Of a stretch of DNA of 64,000 nucleotides, positions 1 through 10,945 are shown piece after piece. The notes under the pieces were generated by a model. The model made no database searches. It was not told the origin of the DNA and saw only the letters and a program-made list of their open reading frames with translations. Where the stretch lies: assembly GCA_039720395.1 (NCBI GenBank), contig CM077826.1, forward strand, positions 38,282,790-38,346,789, given 5' to 3'. This DNA is from Liquidambar formosana (taxonomy: Eukaryota; Streptophyta; Magnoliopsida; Saxifragales; Altingiaceae). The position numbers were made by a program, and so were the translations under genes. Position 1 is the first letter of the stretch, and each line of letters opens with the position of its first letter.

Positions 1-339
1 AGTTATATAGAATTTGCAAAGTGCCTTTTGTCAACTATACAATACCCCATGAAGGATTATATTAGCTTACTTATTTGCTTAGTTTTTCAATATATAGTAG
101 ACTTTTTCTTACTTTTTACTATAATAATAATACGAGATTCAAAATATAAATCTTCTCCTTTTAAAATTGATTACGCGCTCCACTAAAATGATTTATATTG
201 CTGATTTCAATCAATGTGCGCTTGATTAGCCCTATTTAATATATTATCATTATCTTTATAAAAATGATTTTTTAGCTACTATATTTCTACAGTTCCTCTT
301 TGTTTGCGCATCACACTTATCATATTATGCTTCTTTGTT

Positions 340-1760
340 TTCTAGCCTGCTCGTTCAGGTTGTCATAAAAACATACCCCTATCATTGTTATCATCTATCA
401 AATGGAACTTATACATTCATCATGTTTGAGAGCACTATTAATGCATATTTGCTCTTGAGACCTCTCTTCCAGGTATTTTTTATTATGTGTATTTTTCTCA
501 TTAATATTTTTCCTCCTTATTTATCATTCCAATATCTTTTACACCGTTGTCTATGCCAGTGAAAGATTAGATACTCCTCTAGCATACACACACACCATCT
601 CTATACAACTTTACCTTATATTAAGTGTGCTTTAGATTACATTGTTTACAATTATAGTTTTAGTTATACACGCTCCTTCCTTCTTATGTGTCAACATTAA
701 GCAAATTTATAATTTTATTATTATCTAGCTGGATCTTTCTTTGCTGTATGACTCATAACTAGTTATGTTTTCTGTTGTGTTTTTGTAGCCACTTGACTGC
801 GATTCTAAAAAAACATACCTCTATCATTGTTATGTTTTTTTAGAAAACCAAACTTCTGGTTGGTTGAGATCCAACTTCAATCATCTCCAATTAGCTACTA
901 AAAAGTGCCAACATTTACACATGCACCTGAATCGCGCTTTTAGTTGATCAAACAATCTTGATAGAACATTATATAGTCATGTTCTATGGCAAGACGCCTA
1001 ATTTTAGCACTCTTTTCAAGGTATGACACATTTTTATAACATCACAAGATATTTATTGGTTTTAAGTTCATGTTTTTTTATTAGTTACAAAGAATAACTG
1101 TTTCTTATAGGCCTTGCTGACAATGATGAGCACTCTAGAAAAATTCCTTTGTAGTCTCCTTCTATCGACATTACATCTTCTAAATGCCTGTTGCTATAAA
1201 CATGATTTAGAAACTGTTTTGTTTACTTTTTCCACGTCATACCTTTCACGCTCAGAATTTGTAATTTTTCTAATACATATTCATTGTATATCTCACTCAA
1301 TATGGTATGTTTCTTTCTTTAACAGCGTTTTTCTTCAAGATTTCGGGAAAACATACCTCTATTATTGTTGTCTTTTATTAGATGGAATTTATACATTCAT
1401 CATATTTAAAGGATTTATTGACACAAGTAAATAATGCCAAGATTTGCATACGCACCTGAATCGTAGTTCTACTTCATCAAACGATCTTGATAGAACATTA
1501 GATAATTATGTTCTATAACAAGCTATCTAATTTTATGACTCTTTTCTAGGTATCATTTTCTTTCTTTATTTGTTTAATTATTATAATCCATTGTAATTTA
1601 CTAAGAATTTTTCTCATTAGCTTATATTTGTTTAGGTTAATGAGAAGCTGATGATAAAAAAACATACCTCTATTATTGTCATATTTCATTAGATGTGGTC
1701 TGTATATACATAATCAACCCTCTAAAATGCAATAAAGAACTGCGTTATGCCCTTTTGGTG
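340..1760. repeat. Degenerate tandem array
   Basis: Four imperfect copies of a block centred on AACATACC(C/T)CTAT(C/T)ATTG occur near 368, 812, 1350 and 1661, with spacings of about 440, 540 and 310 bases. Two copies share a longer tail (904-1021 and 1434-1552) with the pieces GCACCTGAATCG and CTTGATAGAACATTA. No long open frame survives and no protein family is recognised. It may be a decayed repeated gene segment or a transposon-derived array. Confidence 0.6.
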
Positions 1761-1907
1761 TATAAGGTAATCATATTTTAATTCACTTTAATATACTTTT
1801 TTAGTGTCACTTTTACTATTAAAAATTTCTTCCATTACTATTCAACAACATTTAATAATGTCTACAATAATTTACACTTGTGCAGCCTAAAATATAATAT
1901 ACAAGTT

Positions 1908-2330
1908 TGGATGAGGAGGCGGAATATATGACATGGATTAGAACTGCAACTCCAATACCCTCCACTATCCTTCAACCTATTATAGGGAAGTGGAATTTAT
2001 GGTTTCTTCTAATGGTAGGATACCTAAAGGAAGAACACACAGGTGAGTTTGTCCACATTAAACAAACAAAAAACACTAACCATAAAACACACAATGGATA
2101 GTTTGCCTCTTGATAAATTTTCCATATTATCATTGATTATTTCACTTGCAAATGCTGTAGCTAGTATTCTTGTTTGTTTAATGTGGATGGGGTCACCTGT
2201 GTATTCTTCCCTTGAGTATCCTGCCATTGGAAGAAACCACAAGTTCCATTTCCCTGTGATAGGTTGAAGGATGGTGGAGGCTATTGAGATTGCGGTTCTA
2301 ATCCATGTCATATCATCCCCCTCTTCATCT
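1908..2330. repeat. Inverted duplication of a coding-like fragment
   Basis: Bases 1908-2072 are repeated in reverse orientation at about 2171-2330, with a spacer of about 100 bases. Both arms translate, one on each strand, to closely related peptides sharing MTWIRTA, STILQPI, GKWNLWFL and HIKQT. Most differences between arms still give similar residues. I do not recognise the family. It may be a captured exon in a small transposon or an inverted exon duplication. Confidence 0.6.
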
Positions 2331-3348
2331 AAACTTGTGTATCATACTTCGCACTTTTACAAGCTTTCCTCAAGATTTGCAATCAAGAATAATAACAAAT
2401 AAAGGTGATATATCTTATTTAGCATGTCTCATTTCTTCTTCGAGGTATTATTTGTTAAGTATACGTTTCTCATTAGTAATTTTTACACTTTACACACACA
2501 CATCTATTTATTCTCTTCAAGCAATTAACTGATCCTCTACCTAAGGGAATGATAAATGGGCTAGATGGGTGTGTCCTGAAGATAAGTATTACTACGGTTA
2601 TTGTGGCCTTCCATAATGTAGAAATAGTGCATTACTTGAGTCAGTTGCATGTAGGTTGCTTTCAATAGATTATTGTTGATTCCCACAATCCAAATCATTA
2701 CATTATCATGTTCAAATTTCAAACTTTAAGTACTAGCTACATCTCATGATTTTTCTTTTCCTTTCGTATTTTTTTTAATTTAATTTTATTTATAAAAAAG
2801 ATCATTGATATTAATTTAATTTAGATGTAAATAAATAGACAAACCATTGTAGATGCTTTTGAGCAACAATAAATATTTTTTAAGTGGGTGTGTTTTTGTT
2901 TGGTCTCTCTTTTACTTTCCTTCTTTTGGTAATAATTAACTCAATATTCCAAAAAAAAAAAAAAAAAAAAAAAGAAGAAGAAGAAGAAAAAAGCTTGAAT
3001 AGATGTTGTTAACAAGTAGCCTTTGCTCTTAAGATGGCTTTTCAAGGAGTATTTTTCACATATATTCTGCTTCAGCTCATTCCAAAGATAGTTGTAGCAA
3101 TATAGTTCTTATGATTGGAATGAACACAATCATGTCTTAATTACTTCTACTATTTTTTCAATTGCCAACATTCTGTTTATCAACTCCTTTGTTGGAGCTA
3201 GTTTTTCATATTCAAACACTTCTGAATTGCTGAGCAATGGAGATAAAAGGACTGGTAGTACTTCTTCCGTTTGTATCTCATAATCCTGCTTTAGAATATC
3301 TATTATTGTTGCTATGCCTATGATCTGGTATCTTACATCCTTTGGGCT
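2331..3348. other. Non-coding stretch, nothing recognised
   Basis: AT-rich sequence with no supported gene. It holds a purine run of A followed by AAG units at about 2951-2995, which could be a decayed retroposon tail or a simple microsatellite. Confidence 0.5.
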
Positions 3349-4378
3349 ACAGCTGAGGACTCACTATAATTTTTATTGAAGTGGTTTTAGCATTTTCCCC
3401 AATATAAAGCAAGGGACTTCTATATCATTGGAGAGAGCCATGCAGGTAGACAATGATGAATTTATATTTTGATCTTGTATTGCACTAAAACTTTGCTTCA
3501 ACACCATTCCATGTACACATGCAGTGGGTGAAATAAATGGAGTCAAATTGATTTTCTATTCTTGACCATATATGTTCATTGTAATATTTTGGTCATATCA
3601 TTAATGGTCTTTTGAAGGGATCATTTGTTATTATTTTGTAATTAGGTACAATGGATTCTTATGCTGTGTCACATACTCTTATAGTCTTATGTTACTTGAT
3701 CTGAATATTTTATCATTGGATTCACACATAAACTAGATATAATTGTCATAATGGAAGGCAAAAAAAGAAGAAAAGATAACACAAAACTATTTACAATGAT
3801 TGCATATGTGAGATGGCCAATCTCTTTGCATTGAAAGATATGACCAAGGAGAGAAGGAAGAAATGCAAGAAATGACACTAGAATTATTATGTGTTTTGAA
3901 GGCCCAAGGGGTTTCCTATCATGATTTTGATTTTTGAAATTTGTGTTCCAAGACATTGTGTTCCCCCAGCCAAACTATGGCACTGTAAGGTACAACTTGG
4001 CAACTAGGAATCCAATCAATCTAAAGGGTTACATGGTATTGACATTTTTGCTGCAAGATTTGAGATACATGGTCAATGTACATTTTATATTAAAATCAAT
4101 GTACTTGTGAAATGTAGGTGGGAAATGCTCTAACTGATGACCTCCATAACCACTTAGGGGTTTTCTAGTTTATGTGGTTGGCTGGTATGATTTATAATAA
4201 GACATACAAGCTGCTAAACCTTTTCTGTCGCTTCCAATCATTTATACTCTCCTTTGGGCCATGTGACAAGATTCTAGACATTGCCAGCGAAGAACTTGGG
4301 AACATTGACCTGTATAGCATCTTTACTCCTTCCTGCACTACTAGTTTTGGTTTATTGAATCAACTTCTAAAACGAATG
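3349..4378 (+). pseudogene. Serine carboxypeptidase-like pseudogene fragment (class II type)
   Basis: Three exon-like blocks remain in order. Block 3349-3445 encodes ...FPQYKARDFYIIGESHAG, covering the catalytic-serine motif GES(Y/H)AG of S10 peptidases. Block 3953-4035 encodes a piece with VRYNLATRNPINLKGYM. Block 4118-4378 encodes GNALTDD...WLAG..., then CDKILDIASEELGNIDLYSI and FTPSC, which is typical of class II plant SCPLs. Splice signals (GGTAGA donor at 3446, GT at 4036, AG before 4118) and codon phase still fit, so this is a decayed genomic copy rather than a processed one. Stops TAA at 3367 and TAG at 3388 and 4166 interrupt it. The N-terminal exons with the oxyanion-hole region and the C-terminal exons with catalytic Asp and His are absent. 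It cannot make an active peptidase. Confidence 0.82.
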
Positions 4379-7266
4379 TGTGTGAGTACTCACATCCTCA
4401 ACAATCTACGTAGTAGGCAATTAACTCTTGCTTTATTTTATAAATTAAATGATATTCCATGTTCAGGTATTGCACATTATATAGGGGCCAGGTCAGGGTA
4501 TCCAAATAATTCTTGTACTCTGTCTAGGTAGGGACCATTTCAAAACTGGGTTGGATTTTTAAATTTTAAAAACATAATTGTTTTGAATCCCTGTTGCCTT
4601 TTCCATGTTTTTTGAGTACTCTCCAGTGATTTGGGTCACTTTATTTAGATGTCATTTTATTAGTTTGATGTTCTATAGTCATTTTGTAAGATTGGAGATT
4701 ATCCAAACATGATTTGGTCTATCTTTGATTGGTTTGACTCCCTGCTAAGTATTTCTTTGAACCCCCTTTCCTGTAAAGTTTTGAGCACTATCTTATTGGT
4801 TTAACCAAATTTGAGCTTATTTTTTATGCTGATTTTAAAATTTTGATCTTCTAATTCATTATTATTCTCTTGACATTAGTTGTTTTTTTACAATTTACTG
4901 TGTTCTTCTATAGAATCATATGCCGTTGCTCAATTTTCATTGTGAATGGTTCGTTGAGTGTCAATGGATGATGATCTTGAGATACACGAGACAAGATAAG
5001 GGATAGAATTAGGTATTGATGCATTTGTAGGAGAGAATATAAATTTTTACTGTGAATTGATTTGATACATTTAGGTTGTGAAGATGGACCCAAGGTATTT
5101 AATAGGAAATATGACCCTAGGTACAGCTAATGCTAAACAAGATTTTTCTAGCTGACTTTAATTAATTTGGATAACAGTTGGCGAAGTTAACTTATGACAT
5201 TATTTTAATGAAGAATGAACAGTTCTTTGTAGACAAACAATGCTATACTACTTTCAATTTGGATGTACAGGGTTGTTATGTTTATGAGTGAGAAAAGAAC
5301 ACTATAAATTTCATAAGGTAGGAATGAAAAAAACCTGATTCCCACTTTGCTGAATATAATAGTAATATACTATACATCTTAAATATTTATAAATACGGAG
5401 TGCATTTATTAATCCCAGCTCACTTTAGCTATGTAATATTGGTGAGAGTTTATTGTGGAATCTCATTATTATCCTACTAAAGAGGTTATAGAGATAAGAA
5501 CATCATCATAAGACTAATCTGGCTGTTGTGCCTAATTGATAAGATACATCATATCGGGGATGAATGTCACTTACTTGACTGCTGAAGACAGTTACTTTAT
5601 TTCTAAGACGAGACTTTTAAGACTAATAGATGTCAAAAGTTATTGTTTCTAATGGTTGAAGTTATCCTTTATTAACAAGTTGACTCCATTTATCCTTTTA
5701 CTTAGAAGTAAAACTAATACTTGGTTATTGTTGCAGAATGCTACCCATAATCCGACCAAAAAACCCAAATTTGGATAAGAGTCAAACATATGATTTTATA
5801 ATTGATGTTGTTAACCAATTTTTTATGTTCGAGTCACACATGATTTTATAATTGATTTTAACCAATTTTTTATGTTCTTCTACGTGTCCAGAAGATTTTC
5901 CCTTGCACCAGAGAGTGTTATTTGTTTCAAACGATATTGAGAAAAAGAAGGGATTTTGGAGAAGACCTTAAAAATGGACTTTGGAGAAGACTAAGGCTTG
6001 AAAAGCAAAAGCAGTTGGGTTAAATTTTGATTAGAATGGAAATGCAGTTTACTCTTCTTAGATGACTAATAACTCTTCTTCTTTTTTCTTCCCTTTTTTT
6101 TTTTTTTTTTTTTAAACCTTTTCTTGCCCTTTGTTTATGTTTGTATATGAATCTTGCTCTCTTTGTATTCTTAGTTGTAAAAGTGGAAACTTTATCAATT
6201 TAGTGGAAGGCATTCTAAGGACACTATATGTTTTCATTTTACTTCATCCGATCAAACAAATGATGCATTCTATATATTAAATTTGACTAAAGGAAGTCTA
6301 TTTTTCCCTTTGAACATCCAATTGATAGAACAATCCAAGCCCTGTGTTGATTAATGCTCATTAATTGAATAAACAATTCATTTTCCACAAATCTGCATTC
6401 TTTTCTCATTATTTTTTCTTCTGCCCTATAAATTCATAATAGATTGCTTGGATAACTCTCTAAATTTATAGCTTATACTTTGTAAGTCAAACCAATGAGT
6501 CCTCATCATACATAGAAGGAAAAAACTCATTTCGTTTTAACTTTTCAGTTTCTTTCTTCCTTAATACAAATTATTTTTGTTATTGCCAATTCACTTTAAT
6601 TAATCTTATGCAATGACTCATTAATTTATTTTTTTTTTTTTTTGAACTTTGGCCGTATCTAACACCAAAATTTTTTGTTTTCGACATGCTCCAACCTTTG
6701 TCAAGAAGACTGCTAAATAAGCTCTTAGAGATGAATACTTGTTGAAAATCCATGCATGCCAACGTCGTTACCAAGGAATGACCCTCAAGAAGTACAACAT
6801 TCATTATGCAGAGATTACAGCTAGTTGAGAGCTTCCACAGCTTAACAAAGACAACATGACTCTTGACTCCCCTCCCTTTAAAAACTTCCACCATATAATA
6901 GTTATGTATATATCTAATCATTTTGAATCTTTAAGTTACAATTTTTTGCTAGCCCAAGAACAATATGGCTACTTTCCTTTACATAGTGTTCAACCATCGT
7001 GTTAAAACCAAGGCTGAGACACTCCTGCATCAAACTTATTGCTTAGATCCACCGTTGTACAGATGTTGGATGCAACAGTATCTTAATTTTGAAGACCACA
7101 AGTTGTAAATGACTATGTATAACATATCTTTTCTACTTATTGCAGATGCTTTATAAAATGCATATTTTGTTATCAGTATTCCTACATTTGTCAAAATTTC
7201 CAAATGCCAAGCAAAAGATTCAGAATTTTTACATGATAAAGCTATTAAAAATATTTAATGAGTTTA
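4379..7266. other. Intergenic, no gene supported
   Basis: AT-rich sequence with poly(T) runs near 6095-6113 and 6630-6642. I see no continuation of the carboxypeptidase relic and no recognised domain. A 113-codon minus-strand frame at 6580-6921 resembles nothing I know and lacks gene context. Confidence 0.5.
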
Positions 7267-9738
7267 AACCAAAAACTTCATCAATTTATAGAGGAAAAAA
7301 AAAAAAAAAAACCTTCCAAAAATAAAAAGGGGCGTTTGGGCTCCAGTTCACATGGGTGAACTATTACAGCTATAGGTACATTCTAAAAGTCTTTTTCAGC
7401 CTTAGGTACACACAATTGTAATAAGACCAAAACCCCCTCTAAACAACACATTTAAGGAAAACACATTTATAGCCTTAGGTAGACATGATCATGTCAAACA
7501 TGCATGTGCTTTATTGCGAAACAGATCTCAACAGAGAATCATCTGATAGAGAGAAGATCAGCCGAAATTAACGGAGAGAAGAGCAGGCAAATCCCGTCTT
7601 CTACACATCACTGTCGAGAGAGAAGATCAACCGAAATCGACGAAGATGTGGGTTGTGTAACTACTCGAGCTTTGTTGATGCAGAGGATTTTCCCACATCA
7701 AACAATCAATGAAAAATGGCAAACAAACGTAAGATTTCGTTTCCATTATGTGATTGTGTTGGATTATTGGAGAGTTCATTCATTTTGAATGGATTTTTGC
7801 TGATTATGTAACTAAACCTAAGGTTTTTATTTGATTTTTGATTTGGGGATTTTGACCTTGTTAATGGGGTTTTTGAAATTTCTTGCATAATTAGTTACAT
7901 TGGCCATTCGTGTAACTAATTGGAAGTGGATTTTTGCTGTTCGTGTAACTAAACCTAGTGTTTTTATTTGATTTCTGATTTAGGGACTTTGACATTGTTA
8001 ATGGGGTTTCTGAAATTTCTTGCATAATTAGTTACATTGGGCATCCGTGTAACTAATTGGAAGCGGAGATTGGAGAGTCCCTTCAATTTGGACTCATTTT
8101 TTTTCTATTTATGTAACTAAACATAGGGGTTTGTTTTGATAGGGAGTTTGTTTTGATTTATTTGAATTCCAATTTGGGGATTTTGACATTGTTGATGTGG
8201 GTTATGAAATTTCATGCATTATTAGTTACATTGCGGTTCCATGTAACTAATTGGTATTGGAAAATGGAGGATTCCTTCATTTTGGACTCATTTGTTTGCT
8301 GTTCGTGTAACTAAAAATAGGGTTCCTTCAAAACATGCTGACGCAAAGTGAAGAAATTAGCGGGAGGTACATGATTTGGGTTTTGTTCCAGCCTCAAGTC
8401 ACCTATTAAAACTCTTTTGGCGTGAAATCCACTGCACAGCCCAAACGGCAACGTTTTTGAGACAATTGCTAAATATCTGGCTATGAATACCAGCATTGCC
8501 CTTCTAAACATATATGGCAAGGGTTTAAATGGAAAACCCAACCATGATTTCTGGAATCAAACCCATCCCATTCAGATTCCTATAACGGTTCCCATTTTTG
8601 GGATATATCCACATGTGTTTTGCCTCTTTTTGAAAATTGAATTTCGTGGTCATCTTCACTTTGCGTCGACATGTTGTGAAGGAACCCTATTTTTAGTTAC
8701 ACGAACAACAAACAAATGGGTCCAAAATGAAGGAATCCTCCATTTTCCAATTCCAATTAGTTACATGGAACTGCAATGTAACTAATAATGCATGAAATTT
8801 CATAACTCACATCAATAATGTTAAAATCCCCAAATCGGAATTCAAATAAATCAAAACAAACCCCCTATCAAAACAAACCCCTATGTTTAGTTACATGAAT
8901 AGCAAAAAAATGAGTCCAAATTGAAGGGACTCTCCAATCTCCACTTCCAATTAGTTACACGGATGCCCAATGTAACTAATTATGCAAGAAATTTCAGAAA
9001 CCTCGTTAACAATGTCAAAATACCCAAATTAGAAATCAAATAAAAACACTAGGTTTAGTTACACGAACAGCAAAAATCCACTTCTAATTAGTTACATGGA
9101 TGGCCAATGTAACTAATTATGCAAGAAATTTCAAAAACCCCATTAACAAGGTCAAAATCCCCAAATCAGAAATCAAATAAAAACCTTAGGTTTAGTTACA
9201 CAATCAGCAAAAATCCATTCAAAATGAATGAACTCTCCAATAATCCAACACAATCACATAAGGGAAACGAAATCTTACCTTTGTTTGCCATTTTTCACTG
9301 ATTGTTTAATCTGGGGAAATCCTCTGCATCAACAAAGCTCGAGTAGTTACACAACCCACATCTTCATTAATTTCGGCTGATCTTCTCTCTCGACAGTGAC
9401 GTGTAGAAGATGGGATTTGCTTGCTCTTCTCTCTGTCAATTTCGGCTGATCTTCTCTTTGTCGGATGATTCTCTATTGAGATCTGTTTCGCAATAAAGCA
9501 CATGCATGTTTGACAGGATCGTATTTATCTAAGGCTAGAAATGTGTTTTCCTTAAATGTGTTGTTTAGAGGGGGGTTTTGGTCTTATTACGATTGTGTGT
9601 ACCTAAGGTTGAAAAAGACTTTTGGGATGTACCTACAGCTGTAACAGTTCACCCATGTGAACTGGAGCCCAAACGCCCCTTTTTATTTTTGGATGGTTTT
9701 TTTTTTTTTTTTTTCCTTTGTAAATTGATGAAGTTTTT
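7267..9738. mobile_element. Large fold-back (inverted-repeat) element
   Basis: The left arm (about 7267-8357) and right arm (about 8650-9738) are reverse complements over roughly 1.09 kb each, with a loop of about 290 bases. Landmarks include GGGGCGTTTGGGCTCC at 7330 mirrored by GGAGCCCAAACGCCCC at about 9665-9680, and CGCAAAGTGAAGA near 8343 mirrored near 8650-8665. Each arm holds a repeated 110-160-base unit with the stem-loop AATTAGTTACA...TGTAACTAATTGG (three per arm) plus extra TGTAACTAAA sites. No transposase is seen. It fits a non-autonomous fold-back or long-TIR (Mutator-like) element. No target duplication was found at the outer ends. Transcription across it would give long double-stranded RNA. 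Confidence 0.8.
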
Positions 9739-9904
9739 GGGATGTACCTATAGATATTAGGGTTTTGCTAGGGAATAGTAATACAATATCAAATTTTACA
9801 ACAATTTCTTATCAAAATACACATTTCTAAGGTGATTCTAACTGTGTTTTGTTTAGAATTAGCCAAGATATTGCATGTAACTTTAATAATCCTTTTTTTT
9901 TTTT

Positions 9905-10945
9905 TTTGTTAAAACAGTTACATGTAACTGTTGTAACAATGACATTGGAACACGTTATTTCATGGGGACTTTGGCCGCAAGTCCATAAAATTGGACTTAT
10001 GCAAATTTGCAGCAGCTTTGCCAACCCTCACTCCATCTTCTCCAACATCTTGTCCAATGGTGGAACCATTAATTTTTGCATCAGATCTGGTAGTGACTTG
10101 CTCCGATGAAGTTTCTACACCAGTTCTGGTAGTGAAACCTCTAGTTTTTGCACCAACTCCCCCAACCCTTGCTCCAGCTTCTCTAACACCTCTTTTGGTG
10201 ATGAAATCATCAGTTTCTACACGAGATCTTGTGGCAAAACCACCATATTTTGCACCAGCTTTGCCAACCCCTATTCCTGTTTCTTCAATGCCTTCTCCAC
10301 TGGCTTCAACACCTATTCTATCAAACGCATGTGCGAAAATAACAATTAATCTTAAGTTTATCTTTAAACAGTTACATGTAACTGTTTTAGAAAACATTCT
10401 TTTTTGTAACAGTTACATCTAAAACCAATTATACATACATAAGTTCATAAACTAATTTACATTCAGCATTTATTCCACACAAATCTGTAAATAGTTACAT
10501 CAAAAAATAATTATATATAAGCATATAGTATAAAAAGTTACAAATAATTGTTTTACATTCACCATTTCTTTTGCACAAATCTGTAAACAGTTACATGAAT
10601 AGATTTCATTATGTGAGCAATTTATGAAAGTATGGGTGTTTCATGTCAATTCTTCCTAATTTTCTTTTCTTTAGTTATGAATTTTGAAACAGTTACATGT
10701 AACTGTTTAAAAACAACTACATGTAATGGTTTTAGAAAACATTATCTTTTGTCAAATCTACAAAATCTCTTGCTACTAATACAAAAATTAATTGTTTTAT
10801 TCAGAATTAATAGTTAAATATACTCACAAACAATAATTTAAATTTAAACTCTATTAAAAATAATTTAATTTCAATTTTTGTTAAATAGTTACATGTAAAC
10901 TGTTTGTAACAGTTACATTGATTACAATGTAACTGTTTTTTTTTT
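9905..10945. repeat. GTTACAT/ATGTAAC palindrome-rich block with minisatellite-like core
   Basis: The palindrome CAGTTACATGTAACTG occurs near 9915, 10370 and 10689, with a variant near 10887 and further single CAGTTACAT sites between. A 95-base direct repeat carries ACAAATCTGTAAA(T/C)AGTTACAT at about 10480-10500 and 10577-10596. Bases 10010-10310 hold an imperfect repeat with GCACCA(G/A)CT, CCAACCC and TTTCTACAC modules. It is open on both strands (about 143 codons), as expected of repetitive low-complexity sequence, so I do not call it coding. Confidence 0.6.

Noticed and set aside
6580..6921. 113-codon minus-strand frame as a gene
   Set aside because: No recognisable family and a poly-Lys run from a T tract; no supporting splice or promoter context.
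7800..9200. CRISPR-like array of regular GTTACAT repeats
   Set aside because: Plant nuclear DNA, repeats are part of mirrored fold-back arms, and spacers are themselves repeated.
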